Of a stretch of DNA of 64,000 bases, positions 16,036-25,017 are shown piece by piece. Below the pieces are notes generated by a model. The model worked only from the letters and a program-made list of their open reading frames with translations. It had not been told where the DNA came from and made no database searches. The translations under genes were made by a program, and so were the position numbers. The stretch's first letter is position 1; every line of letters begins with the position of its first letter. This stretch comes from JAWPMV01 sp038527215 (GTDB lineage: Bacteria; Bacteroidota; Bacteroidia; J057), in the NCBI GenBank assembly GCA_038527215.1, contig JBCBGC010000010.1, positions 25,879 through 89,878 on the forward strand. Reading direction: 5' to 3'.

Positions 16036-18651
16036 ATGAAGCACATTTCCCTCTTAACAGCCTTCCTATTGTTAATGTGTATGCCGGGATGGATACTGGC
16101 GCAGGTGCCTTTTGGCATTAAGTATCAGGCGATCGCCCGGGATAATGGAATTGTACTAGCCAATACCAATCTGGATGTGAGGTTCACCATTCTGGATGCC
16201 GGTACCATGGTTTATCAAGAACAGCACAACCTGACCACCAATCCTTTTGGATTATTTCTGGCCGTGATCGGTCAGGGAGGCACCATCATGGGCAATTTTC
16301 CTGCCTTGGCCTGGGATAGTATACAGGCCAATCTCCAGGTGGAAATTGACACAGGAGGCGGTTATGTCGATCTGGGCATCCGCAGCCTGGAAAGCGTGCC
16401 TTATGCTTTGCACAGCCATACCGCCACCAAGGCTTCTCAGATGTTTATGGGGGATTTGGTAGATGTGCAGACGGGACAAGTCCAGGCTGGACAGGTTTTG
16501 AAATTTGACGGGACCGAATGGCTTCCGGCCTCCGATTCCGTTTTGGCCCAAAGCCTAAGCATCAATGGCAATATCCTTACGCTCTCAGATGGGGGAGGAT
16601 CGATTAACCTGCCCAACTTCAGTGTTTCAGCAGGTGCCGGGCTGGTGATCGTGGGCAATCAAATTATCAATACAGGGGATACCAACGCCACCGATGATGT
16701 TACCATCGGTTCTCCTGCGGCCGGAGATTTAGGCGGCTTTTTTCCAGCACCTTCCGTAGAGCGAATCAAAGGCACGCCTATATCTTCTATTCCTCCTTCC
16801 AACGATCAGGTGTTGAAATACAACAATGGTCAATGGGTCCCTTCAGCCGATGGAGTTGATGATGCCGATGCAGACCCGACCAACGAAATTCAGACTTTGT
16901 CGGTTAGTGGAACGATTTTGAACCTTTCCAATGGAGGGGGTTCCGTCAACCTACCCACCGTGCCCAGCATCGTGGGAGGCACCGGTATTTCAACCAGCAT
17001 CGTCGGTAGCTCTGTGCTCATTACCAATACCGGTGATAGCAATGCCGGTGATGATGTAACCATTGGTACCTCTGCTGGGGGAGACTTGACAGGCACCTAC
17101 CCAAATCCTGGTGTTTCCGGATTAAATGGCGTACCCCTCGCTTCTACGTTTCCGACCAATGGCCAAATCCTCTCTTTCAATGGCATACAGTGGGTTCCCG
17201 GGACGGATGCGACCAACGATGCCGATGCTGATCCCCTGAATGAAATCCAATCTCTACAACTGTCCGGCAATACGCTGAGTCTCAGCGGAGGGGGAGGATC
17301 GGTTGGCTTACCGGTGTACACGGCTGGTACAGGGATCAATATTTCCGGCACGGTGATCTCCAATACGGGGGATATCGATGGCTTGGATGACGTGCTGATT
17401 GGGAGCGTCGCTGGAGGAGACCTTGGGGGAACTTATCCGAATCCGACGGTGGAGAGATTACAAGGAAATCAGGTAGCTAATACAACCCCTACTACTGGTC
17501 AGGTCCTCAAATGGAATGGCTCTCAATGGATTCCGGCTGCAGACGTGAATACCTTGTATGCAGCAGGTACCGGGATATCAATTTCTGGTAGTACCATTAC
17601 CAATATAGGGGATACAGATGCTTCGGATGATCTGACCACTTCAACCGGGGCTTCGGGAGATCTTAGTGGTACGTATCCTAGTCCTACTGTAGTGGGTTTA
17701 CAAGGAAATGATGTAGCTAATATCGCCCCTGCTTCCGGTCAGGTCCTCAAATTTAATGGTACTGAATGGGCACCTGGCCTGGATCAAAATATTCAATACG
17801 TAGGAGGAAGCGGCATAGCCGTTTCAGGTAGTACTATCATTAATACCGGAGATACCGATGCTTCAGATGATCTGACCACTGCAAGTACGGCTGGGGGAGA
17901 CCTGAGCGGTACCTTCTCAGCCATGTCCGTAACCGCTTTACAAGGCAATCAAGTGTCCAGCAGTACGCCCAGTATAGGAGAAGTCCTGATTTGGGACGGC
18001 ACCGAATGGAAACCCGATACCATCAATCAGTCTGCCTTTCAGCCTAATGGCAGCATCTATACCTTGACTGGCGGCACGGTAGGGATTGGCACCCCTGCCC
18101 CCAATGCCACCCTCAGTGTCCTGGATAGCCAAACGGTGGTCAACAGTAGCAACCAGACCCGGGTAGCCCTGGGCATCAATGCCAGCGATGAAGGCTATAT
18201 CTATCTGCAAGACAATAGCAACACGCCCAAAGCCGGTATTCAGGTCAATGCCCTCAACCAATGGGAGGTCTTTGGCGACGTGAAAAACTTCCGGATGGAT
18301 CATCCCGCTCAGCCCGATAAAGAAATCTGGTATGCCAGTTTGGAAGGCCCGGAAGCCGCCGCTTATGTCCGCGGAAGTGGAGAAATGGTAGATGGAGTAG
18401 GAGAGGTCCATTTTCCTGAACACTTTCAACATGTAGCGGACCCCGCTAGTATGACTGTCATGCTCACCCCCCTTTCGGGTGAATCCAAAGGCCTGGCGGT
18501 TATTGAAAAGCATGCCGATGGGTTTAAAGTAGTTGAATTACTTCAGGGAAAAGGCAGCTATCGCTTTGATTGGGAAGTAAAATGTGTGCGCAAAGGCTAT
18601 CAGGAATTTAAAGTGATTCGGGAAAAAGCCACCTTAACGCAGCAACCATGA
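16036..18651 (+). CDS. secreted modular repeat protein, tail-fibre-like
   Basis: An 871-residue protein with a signal peptide (residues 1-23, ending ILAQ). After a YQAIARD block, residues ~125-690 consist of about six repeats of 75-90 residues. Each combines GQVLKFNGTEW-type motifs, a GTGISISGSTITNTGDTDASDD motif broken into short strands, and GGDLSGTYPNPTV. Residues ~690-871 form a distinct C-terminal domain (IGTPAPNATLSV, IWYASLEGPEAAAYVRG). The repeats resemble trimeric phage-tail or adhesin stalks seen in many Saprospiria surface proteins. Its stop overlaps the start of the next gene by ATGA, so the two are translationally coupled. It has no T9SS sorting domain of its own. Confidence 0.75.
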   Translation: MKHISLLTAFLLLMCMPGWILAQVPFGIKYQAIARDNGIVLANTNLDVRFTILDAGTMVYQEQHNLTTNPFGLFLAVIGQGGTIMGNFPALAWDSIQANLQVEIDTGGGYVDLGIRSLESVPYALHSHTATKASQMFMGDLVDVQTGQVQAGQVLKFDGTEWLPASDSVLAQSLSINGNILTLSDGGGSINLPNFSVSAGAGLVIVGNQIINTGDTNATDDVTIGSPAAGDLGGFFPAPSVERIKGTPISSIPPSNDQVLKYNNGQWVPSADGVDDADADPTNEIQTLSVSGTILNLSNGGGSVNLPTVPSIVGGTGISTSIVGSSVLITNTGDSNAGDDVTIGTSAGGDLTGTYPNPGVSGLNGVPLASTFPTNGQILSFNGIQWVPGTDATNDADADPLNEIQSLQLSGNTLSLSGGGGSVGLPVYTAGTGINISGTVISNTGDIDGLDDVLIGSVAGGDLGGTYPNPTVERLQGNQVANTTPTTGQVLKWNGSQWIPAADVNTLYAAGTGISISGSTITNIGDTDASDDLTTSTGASGDLSGTYPSPTVVGLQGNDVANIAPASGQVLKFNGTEWAPGLDQNIQYVGGSGIAVSGSTIINTGDTDASDDLTTASTAGGDLSGTFSAMSVTALQGNQVSSSTPSIGEVLIWDGTEWKPDTINQSAFQPNGSIYTLTGGTVGIGTPAPNATLSVLDSQTVVNSSNQTRVALGINASDEGYIYLQDNSNTPKAGIQVNALNQWEVFGDVKNFRMDHPAQPDKEIWYASLEGPEAAAYVRGSGEMVDGVGEVHFPEHFQHVADPASMTVMLTPLSGESKGLAVIEKHADGFKVVELLQGKGSYRFDWEVKCVRKGYQEFKVIREKATLTQQP

Positions 18652-19892
18652 GATTTTTCTTTTACCCGATACTAAGCCTGCTCATCCTGGGCCTGTGGCC
18701 AGCTCAGCTTTCGGCTCAGAGCCTGGAACGAGAAGTCATCAATAATGAAGGAGGAACCCTTTCTGCCGGTAACCTGAGTTTATTCTATAACCTGGGAGAA
18801 GTGGCGGTAGAAAACCTGGATGGTATTGGCAGTAGTCTCTTCTTGTCCGAGGGCTTTGTGCAGCCAGCCGTACCCTGGCCGATTGATAGCGTATGGCCGG
18901 GAGATGCCAATGCCGACTTTCTGGTCAACAATGTTGATGTGCTGGCCTTGGGATTAGGCTTCGGACAAAATGGCCCCTCCAGACCCATGGCCAGTCTGCT
19001 CTGGACGCCGCAAGCGGCCCCCAACTGGGTCAATACCCTCTCCAATACCGTTAACTATAAGCATATAGATACCGATGGAGATGGGATCATTCAGTCAGAT
19101 GATACCCTGGCCATACATTTGAACTATGGCCTCTCTCACAATAAAACCGGAGAGGGAAACTGCCTGACGGGCATCCCGCTCTGGATCGATATCCTACAGG
19201 ACAGCCTGAAAACAGGCGATACCCTACGAGCCGAAATTGGATTGGGAACCGATAGCCTGCCCAGTCCTGCGGTATATGGCTTGGTTTTTAGCCTTAGCCT
19301 CGATACCTCATTGGTGAAAACAGCTTCCATGGAAGTGGATTTTCCGAACAGCTGGCTGGGTACCGCCAACAGCGACCTTTTGGGATTCTGGCACCTGGTG
19401 CCTGAGTTCTCTCGTCTGGACTTTGCCCTGACTCGTCTGGATCAGGTAAATAGAGCCGGTTACGGAAGAATAGCTTCCATAGATATCATCATCGTAGATG
19501 ATATTTCCGGGAAGAAAGACTTGATGGAAACCCTCAAAATGGGCCTTTCCTTACCCTATATGATCAATAATCGAGAGGAGTTCATACCTGTTTGTATGTC
19601 AGGAGATACAGCCCTGATCATTGATGAGACGGCCACGAATCTGGAGGATGAGTTGGCTGCATCTCTGCACGTATTTCCCAACCCCGCTACTACTTTTTTG
19701 TCCGTAAAAAGCGATCAATATCCGTTGGAAAAACTGGTGGCCTGGGATGCCCAAGGCCGGCAAATGACACAGGAATTACTTTCCGGCAGGGAAGCGCGCA
19801 TTTCCTTACAGGACTGGCCTTCGGGACTGTATCTTTTCCAGATTACCACCTCCCAAGGAAGCCTTAGCCGAACAATCTTCGTTAATCCTTGA
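18648..19892 (+). CDS. T9SS-sorted secreted protein with dockerin-like calcium motifs
   Basis: A 414-residue protein with a signal peptide (residues 1-24, ending LSAQ). Residues ~85-165 carry two dockerin/EF-hand-like loops (PGDANADFLVNNVDVL and DTDGDGIIQSDDTLA). Residues ~170-310 form a cohesin-like or Ig-like strand domain (GDTLRAEIGLG). Residues ~335-414 form a type A T9SS sorting domain (VFPNPATTFLSV, WPSGLYLFQI). It overlaps the repeat protein by 4 bp, which suggests that the two are made together and may form one surface structure, this protein supplying the export or anchoring signal. No enzymatic motif is visible. Confidence 0.8.
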   Translation: MRFFFYPILSLLILGLWPAQLSAQSLEREVINNEGGTLSAGNLSLFYNLGEVAVENLDGIGSSLFLSEGFVQPAVPWPIDSVWPGDANADFLVNNVDVLALGLGFGQNGPSRPMASLLWTPQAAPNWVNTLSNTVNYKHIDTDGDGIIQSDDTLAIHLNYGLSHNKTGEGNCLTGIPLWIDILQDSLKTGDTLRAEIGLGTDSLPSPAVYGLVFSLSLDTSLVKTASMEVDFPNSWLGTANSDLLGFWHLVPEFSRLDFALTRLDQVNRAGYGRIASIDIIIVDDISGKKDLMETLKMGLSLPYMINNREEFIPVCMSGDTALIIDETATNLEDELAASLHVFPNPATTFLSVKSDQYPLEKLVAWDAQGRQMTQELLSGREARISLQDWPSGLYLFQITTSQGSLSRTIFVNP

Positions 19893-19939
19893 AAATCCCC
19901 TTAAAGACTTATTGTATATCTACGTTTAGGCTACAAGCG

Positions 19940-19966
19940 ACCGGGTCCATGAGGCCCGGTTTTTTA
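19940..19966 (+). terminator. intrinsic terminator after the T9SS pair
   Basis: ACCGGG (19940-19945) pairs with CCCGGT (19955-19960) and is followed by a T-run. The T-run overlaps the stop codon of the convergent DUF368 gene. Confidence 0.85.
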
Positions 19967-20914
19967 TGCCTCAGTCTGAGGAGCAGTCTGATTGGCGGCC
20001 ACTTCAATGCCCCAAATACTCAGCGCCCCCAGAACCGCCACAACCAGGGCGATGATGACTGCGCTTTCGCCCAATTCAGGCATAAACCATTCATACCCAC
20101 TGATCAGGGTCTTTCCTTCCTTGATGATGGGGTTTCCGTCAGGCCCAAGGAGGGGAACTTCATTTTTCCAGGGCCATATCGTCAACAGAGAACCCAGAAT
20201 AAAGCCCGTCATCAGGGCAATGGTTTGATCTCGATAATGCTTAAATACCCAGGAAAGGATTCTGGAAAATGCAATCAGACCGGCTACCGCACCAATAGCG
20301 ACGGGGATGAGGATTTTTACATTTAATTCACTGACGGCATCCAGCATGATGAGTTTATAATTGCCCATGAGGATCAGGACAAAAGAGCCGGAAAGTCCGG
20401 GTAGGATCATGCTACACATGGCGATTACCCCACAGATCCCTAAATACCACCAGGCACTGTTTTCGGTGGCAGGATTTAGCAGGGCGATCCAAACCGCGAG
20501 GGCCGTACCCACCACGAGAAATAAGATCGTAATGGGAGACCACTTTTCCACGGTTTTCCCCACAAAGTAGATGGAAGCGAGAATCAAACCGAAAAAGAAG
20601 GCCATCAACCAGATACTGTAATTGGGGTTTTCATTTTCCAGTAAAAACTTGAAAAACTTGGCCAGGGTAAACAGGCTCACCCCGATACCCAAAAACAGCA
20701 TGGTCAGAAAGGTCCCGTTGATATAGGTCCAGAATTCTTTGAATTTACCTTTGAGAAGCAATTGAATAGCCGAGAGGTCAAGTGACTTGAGGGAATTGAT
20801 GAAGGTTTCGTAAATGCCGGTAACCAAGGCAATGGTCCCGCCTGAAACCCCGGGAATGACGTTGGCCGCTCCCATAGCCAGTCCCTTCAAAAAGAGAAAA
20901 ATGGATTGCATCAT
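19964..20914 (-). CDS. popT: DUF368 membrane protein, probable polyprenyl-phosphate transporter (PopT family)
   Basis: A 316-residue integral membrane protein with about eight hydrophobic segments. It has the two internally repeated DUF368 motifs: GAANVIPGVSGGTIALVTG near residue 15 and CSMILPGLSGSFVLILMG near residue 165. DUF368 proteins have been shown in other bacteria to recycle undecaprenyl phosphate across the cytoplasmic membrane for wall and surface polymer synthesis. The gene stands alone, convergent with the T9SS pair, and its stop codon overlaps that pair's terminator T-run. The symbol is given by family; activity of this copy is inferred. Confidence 0.8.
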   Translation of the reverse strand: MMQSIFLFLKGLAMGAANVIPGVSGGTIALVTGIYETFINSLKSLDLSAIQLLLKGKFKEFWTYINGTFLTMLFLGIGVSLFTLAKFFKFLLENENPNYSIWLMAFFFGLILASIYFVGKTVEKWSPITILFLVVGTALAVWIALLNPATENSAWWYLGICGVIAMCSMILPGLSGSFVLILMGNYKLIMLDAVSELNVKILIPVAIGAVAGLIAFSRILSWVFKHYRDQTIALMTGFILGSLLTIWPWKNEVPLLGPDGNPIIKEGKTLISGYEWFMPELGESAVIIALVVAVLGALSIWGIEVAANQTAPQTEA

Positions 20915-21010
20915 GGGCGCAAAGCTAAGAAAAAATGGCTGGGATAGAGGGTCTTAAGCTTGAATGGATGCATTCTGCAGCTTGGAGGAGTTTATGGCTG
21001 GTTTTTCGGC

Positions 21011-21038
21011 AAAAAAAAAGGGGCGAAACCGCCCCTTT
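21011..21038 (-). terminator. intrinsic terminator of frr
   Basis: AAGGGGCG (21018-21025) pairs with CGCCCCTT (21030-21037) around a 4-nt loop. On the minus strand a run of nine T follows. It lies 20 bp past the frr stop. Confidence 0.92.
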
Positions 21039-21057
21039 CTGAATATATGTTGATCAC

Positions 21058-21621
21058 CTAGACCGTCATGATCTGGGATTCTTTTTCTTTCATAATGGCT
21101 TCCAGCTTGTTAGCACACTCATTGGTGATGTCCTGGACTTTCTTTTCTCCATTTTTCACTTCATCCTCAGAAACACCATCTTTCTGCAAGCTTTTCAAGT
21201 CGTCATTAGCATCCCGACGAATGCTTCGCAGCGCAACTTTTGCATTTTCCAACTCAGCTTTGGCTTGCTTTACCAGGTCCTTTCTTCTTTCCTCGGTCAA
21301 CATAGGAATAGGAATCCGAACCAGATCGCTGTCGCTGCTGGGGTTAAATCCCAGGTTGGCATCCCGAATGGCTTTTTCAATCACGGGAATCATGTTTTTC
21401 TCCCAGGGTGTAATGGTCAGGGAGCGGGGGTCTGAGGCGGAAACTGAGGCTACCTGGGCCAGAGGAGTAGGGGAGCCATAGTAGTCTACCACGACACCAC
21501 TTACCATATCCGGACTGGCTTTACCAGCACGGATTTTTGTGAGTTCTCTCTTAAAATGTTCTATCGATTTTTCCATACCAGTTTTGGTATCTTCCAGTAC
21601 GGATTGAATCAACGAGTCCAT
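21058..21621 (-). CDS. frr: ribosome-recycling factor
   Basis: The 187-residue product beginning MDSLIQSVLEDTKTGMEKSI matches the usual RRF length (~185). An in-frame ATG 93 bp further upstream would add a 31-residue extension without homology, so the inner start is chosen. The RRF core is clear: ELTKIRAGKASP near residue 25, SLTITPWEKNMI near 69, PIPMLTEERRKDLVK near 108 and the three-helix bundle with VALRSIRRDAND. RRF with EF-G splits ribosomes after termination. It lies downstream of gatB on the same strand with a 132-bp gap and its own terminator. Confidence 0.96.
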   Translation of the reverse strand: MDSLIQSVLEDTKTGMEKSIEHFKRELTKIRAGKASPDMVSGVVVDYYGSPTPLAQVASVSASDPRSLTITPWEKNMIPVIEKAIRDANLGFNPSSDSDLVRIPIPMLTEERRKDLVKQAKAELENAKVALRSIRRDANDDLKSLQKDGVSEDEVKNGEKKVQDITNECANKLEAIMKEKESQIMTV

Positions 21622-21753
21622 GATGCTATTTTTTAGGTTTATTCCGGAAAGGAGTCTTTGGGCAAACCTCAAAATAATAAGTTTGCAGGAAACTATCCTA
21701 ATAAGGCCTGCCAATTCCTCTGATAGGACGGACGAAAACCGCCAAAGTTACGC

Positions 21754-23211
21754 TTATGGGCTCTTTTTGAGACTTTTTTGTACGACCTGATTTACTTCCT
21801 TAGGATCAGCCTTGCCTTTAAACTGCCGCATCAACTGCCCTACAAAAAAGCCTTGCAGGGCTTTTTTACCCTGCTGATATCGCTGGACTTCATCGGGAAA
21901 AGCTTGCATGATTTGCTGCATAGCAGTCTCTAATTCAACGGCCTGGGATTCAATCAACAATTGTTTTTCCTCTGCCAGGCTTAAAGGATCGGCCTCCGGC
22001 TGAGCAAGCATAGCGGGAAAGAGCTGTTCTTTGGCCAGGTGGTGGGGGAGTTTGCCGCTTTTAACCAATTCAATCAGCGACGCAATTTTTTCAGACTTGA
22101 GCGGAAAGTCTCTGATAGGGATGTTTTGCTGGTTGAGGTAGGCTTTTATTTCGCCCAATAGCCAGTTTCCGGAACTTTTTGGATCCTGGGTAAGTTGGAT
22201 GAGGCTTTCGAAATAATCCGAAGTAGCTCGTTGTTCGACCAGGGCCCAGGCTTCATTCTCTCCCAGTTTATAGGTTACGAAGTACCGCTTGAAGCGCTGT
22301 AACGGCAATTCCGGGAGGCTTTTTTGATGGAGGTCGATATCCTCCTGGGTGAATTGTAGCGGGAGCAAATCCGGTTCCGGGAAATACCGGTAATCGTCAG
22401 CCGTTTCCTTTTCACGCATGGGGGCAGTACGGCCGGTATCCACATTCCATAGGCGAGTTTGCTGTACGATGGCCGCTCCTTTTTCCAGTTGATCGATTTG
22501 GCGTTCTCGCTCGTAAGTGATCGCCTTGACCACATTGGAAATACTGTTGATGTTTTTGATCTCCACCCGTGTTCCTAAGGGGGCGTCCGCTCCTTTGCGG
22601 ACAGATACGTTGGCATCGCAGCGCAGACTGCCCTGCTCCATATTGCCATCGCAAATGCCCAGGTAGCGGACCAGCCGCCGGATTTCCGCGACGAAACTTC
22701 CCGCCGCTTCCGGGCTATGAAGTTCTGGCTCCGTTACCAATTCCAATAAGCCCACCCCTGAGCGATTGAGATCAATATGACTGTGTTGGGGGCTAAGGTC
22801 GTGGATGGATTTGCCGGCATCTTCTTCCAGGTGAATGCGGGTGATGCGCACCGATTGGTAGGTCCCATCTGGGTGCCGTATTTCCAGGACACCCCGTTCA
22901 CAGATGGGTTTTTCCGCCTGAGAAATCTGATATCCCTTGGGGGAATCAGGATAAAAGTAGTTTTTCCGGGCGAAATAGGTGGGGCTGTTCAAGTGGGATT
23001 GCGTAGCCAGACCGAGCTTAATGGCAAAGGCCAGACACTGCTCGTTAAAAAAAGGCAGGGCACCCGGATGGGAAATCGTCACCGGAGAAAGCTGATGATT
23101 GGGGGCATGGCCGAATGCAAAGCCTTCTGTGCCGAATATTTTTCGTTGGGTATCCAATTGAATATGAATCTCCAACCCGATCACGGTTTGATATGCAGTG
23201 CTTTGAGACAC
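21754..23211 (-). CDS. gatB: aspartyl/glutamyl-tRNA amidotransferase subunit B
   Basis: A 485-residue protein, usual GatB length. It shows the N-terminal catalytic-cradle motifs YQTVIGLEIHIQLDT, FARKNYFYPDSPKGYQIS, HLEEDAGKS, DLNRSGVGLLELVTEP and SLRCDANVS, then a helical linker and a GatB/YqeY tail with GKLPHHLAKEQLF. It forms GatCAB, which amidates misacylated Glu-tRNA(Gln) or Asp-tRNA(Asn). The start is GTG at 23211; no ATG lies before the conserved block. The terminator of the upstream ferredoxin gene ends only about 7 bp before this GTG, so expression by read-through or from a very compact promoter is implied. GAGAC/GTCTC flanks the start codon as a small palindrome. Confidence 0.95.
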   Translation of the reverse strand: MSQSTAYQTVIGLEIHIQLDTQRKIFGTEGFAFGHAPNHQLSPVTISHPGALPFFNEQCLAFAIKLGLATQSHLNSPTYFARKNYFYPDSPKGYQISQAEKPICERGVLEIRHPDGTYQSVRITRIHLEEDAGKSIHDLSPQHSHIDLNRSGVGLLELVTEPELHSPEAAGSFVAEIRRLVRYLGICDGNMEQGSLRCDANVSVRKGADAPLGTRVEIKNINSISNVVKAITYERERQIDQLEKGAAIVQQTRLWNVDTGRTAPMREKETADDYRYFPEPDLLPLQFTQEDIDLHQKSLPELPLQRFKRYFVTYKLGENEAWALVEQRATSDYFESLIQLTQDPKSSGNWLLGEIKAYLNQQNIPIRDFPLKSEKIASLIELVKSGKLPHHLAKEQLFPAMLAQPEADPLSLAEEKQLLIESQAVELETAMQQIMQAFPDEVQRYQQGKKALQGFFVGQLMRQFKGKADPKEVNQVVQKSLKKSP

Positions 23212-23217
23212 GTCTCT

Positions 23218-23250
23218 ATATATAAAAGGCCTCCTAACAAGTAGGAGGCC
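23218..23250 (-). terminator. intrinsic terminator of the ferredoxin gene, abutting gatB
   Basis: GGCCTCCTA (23228-23236) pairs perfectly with TAGGAGGCC (23242-23250). The minus-strand continuation is TTTTATATATA. The T-rich end lies directly against the gatB start region. Confidence 0.85.
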
Positions 23251-23280
23251 GGTAAATTTCTATCATAAAAATGGAATGTC

Positions 23281-23631
23281 CTATTCCAGGTGCATCCATT
23301 CTTTCTTCGCGGTTAATTCTTCCTCACTTTCCACATAGTCAGGGTCCGGAACACAACAATCTACAGGACAAACCGCTGCACATTGTGGTTCTTCATGAAA
23401 CCCGATACATTCGGTACATTTATAAGGAGTGATATAATACACTTCATCTGATACGGCTTCCTGCTCCTCATCAGCGCCAATCACCACGCCATCGCCAAAG
23501 TCCAGATCTCCACTGAGCTCTGTTCCAGTGGAAAATTTCCAGGGGACTCCTGGCTCATATATGGCATTGTTGGGGCACTCAGGCTCGCAAGCCCCGCAGT
23601 TGATGCACTCATCTGTGATAATAATCGCCAT
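23281..23631 (-). CDS. 4Fe-4S dicluster ferredoxin
   Basis: A 116-residue ferredoxin. The first cluster motif is C9-x2-C12-x2-C15-x3-C19-P; the second half carries CTECIGFHEEPQCAAVCPVDCC near residues 74-95. Between them lies an acidic insertion of ~45 residues (DLDFGDGVVIGADEEQE). It is a small cytosolic electron carrier. It is transcribed divergently from a LuxC-type acyl-CoA reductase, an arrangement that suggests a shared redox role. A full consensus promoter (23651-23681) lies just upstream, and a terminator follows. Confidence 0.9.
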   Translation of the reverse strand: MAIIITDECINCGACEPECPNNAIYEPGVPWKFSTGTELSGDLDFGDGVVIGADEEQEAVSDEVYYITPYKCTECIGFHEEPQCAAVCPVDCCVPDPDYVESEEELTAKKEWMHLE

Positions 23632-23650
23632 AAAACTGCTTATTTTTGGT

Positions 23651-23681
23651 CAAAAGTAGGGGAATATGCCCTATTAACAAA
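23651..23681 (-). promoter_or_regulatory. full-consensus Bacteroidota promoter of the ferredoxin gene
   Basis: On the minus strand TTTG (23681-23678) is followed after exactly 19 bp by TACTTTTG (23658-23651). Both elements match the -33/-7 consensus perfectly. The predicted start point is ~13 bp before the ATG at 23631. Confidence 0.8.
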
Positions 23682-23843
23682 ATGAAGAGGTGAATGTTTC
23701 TTCGGTTGGTATACGGGAAAAAATGGCGGAAGGCTGAGACTTTTTTTAGACAAAATTTAGCAGACCGAATTTTTAAACGGATCGGATGAAATGAGTTGAA
23801 CAAAAGTTTCCGAAAAAGGTGTCACATTCAACGATAAACTTAC

Positions 23844-24842
23844 ATGAAGCGGGAGCAATGGCATGAGGTACTGCAAAGCCATCTCAGGCAATGGAACGAG
23901 AATATCAGACCTGAGCGATTGAATGAGGAAATCGTACAAAAAGCCGTGGAAGCCAACCCCTGGTTTACTCCCTTTTTTATTCGAAAAAACCTGGGGCATA
24001 TTGGGACCTGGTTAAGGCCAGAGAAGGTGCAGGCCTTTCTGAAAAAATACCCAACAGTGGAGGGCAAGCCCAAAAGGGTGGGGGTGATCGCGGCGGGTAA
24101 TCTGCCATTGGTGGGATTTCACGATATTTGGATCACCTTACTGGCTGGCCATCAGTTATATCTGAAATGTTCCCGACAGGATCGAATCTTGTTGAATTGG
24201 ATCCGCCAGCAGTGGGTCGCCGTTGCGCCAGCCCTGGCGGATCAGTGGAAAATGGTCGATCATCTCCCGCCTATTGATGCCCTCCTGGCAACCGGGAGTA
24301 ACAACACCGCCCGGTACTTTGAACAAACCTACCAGGGGGTGCCCAGATTGATTCGGAAAAATCGCTATAGTGTGGCCTTTCTGGATCATACGGTTTCGGA
24401 AGACCAAATGCACAAATTGTGTGAAGATGTACTACTCTACAACGGACTGGGATGTCGGAATGTAAGCAATATGGCAGTGGCAGGTGAGGAAGCCTTTGAT
24501 AAATGGGGAAAAATCCTCAACTCTTACAATCCAAAATGGCTAAATCCGCTTTATTTGGAACGAGTTTTGTACGTAAAAGCTGTGAAGGATTTTGTAGGCG
24601 AAAAGGTATCACCGAATAAGTACCTTTTGCTGGAAGAAAGAAAATCCTTCGGAAACCCATCTATGGGGATTTTACAGTGGGTCAGGGTGAAAGGGAAAGA
24701 TGAATTTGAAAGCCTGGTTGCTTCCCATCGCGAAGATATACAGTGTGTAGTAGGAACTGAAGTAGCGTATGGTCAGGCTCAATATCCTTCTCTGGAGGAC
24801 TTTGCAGATCAAATGGATAGCATGATGTTTTTGTCTACATAA
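23844..24842 (+). CDS. LuxC-type acyl-CoA reductase
   Basis: A 332-residue protein of the aldehyde-dehydrogenase-like LuxC family, which reduces long-chain acyl-CoA to aldehyde with NADPH. Visible motifs are VGVIAAGNLPLVGFHDIW near residue 79, LLATGSNNTARYF near 147 for the nucleotide site, and YNGLGCRNVSN near 198 carrying the probable nucleophile Cys. It is shorter than Vibrio LuxC (~480), as in other Bacteroidota copies. It is divergent from the ferredoxin gene with 212 bp between. The aldehyde product and its use are unknown; roles in lipid or wax-like metabolism are possible. Confidence 0.85.
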   Translation: MKREQWHEVLQSHLRQWNENIRPERLNEEIVQKAVEANPWFTPFFIRKNLGHIGTWLRPEKVQAFLKKYPTVEGKPKRVGVIAAGNLPLVGFHDIWITLLAGHQLYLKCSRQDRILLNWIRQQWVAVAPALADQWKMVDHLPPIDALLATGSNNTARYFEQTYQGVPRLIRKNRYSVAFLDHTVSEDQMHKLCEDVLLYNGLGCRNVSNMAVAGEEAFDKWGKILNSYNPKWLNPLYLERVLYVKAVKDFVGEKVSPNKYLLLEERKSFGNPSMGILQWVRVKGKDEFESLVASHREDIQCVVGTEVAYGQAQYPSLEDFADQMDSMMFLST

Positions 24843-25017
24843 CCAGCATCTCTTTCCTCCTCCAATAACTCTGATTTTCAATTGCTAGATTTTTTGCTAG
24901 CTTTAATCTCCATAAAACGGAAAATCTGAAATGTTAGATTTCTTTTGGGTTAAGTCGCAATAAGTGCATTTATTCTTTTCCCTCGTAGAGCTAAGATCGT
25001 TGCAACTCGAATTAAAC

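Noticed and set aside
16036..18651. Prophage tail-fibre gene
   Set aside because: It has a bacterial signal peptide, is coupled to a T9SS gene, and no phage structural or integrase genes are near.
21622..21714. N-terminal extension of ribosome-recycling factor
   Set aside because: RRF is about 185 residues and the inner ATG at 21621 matches the conserved start.
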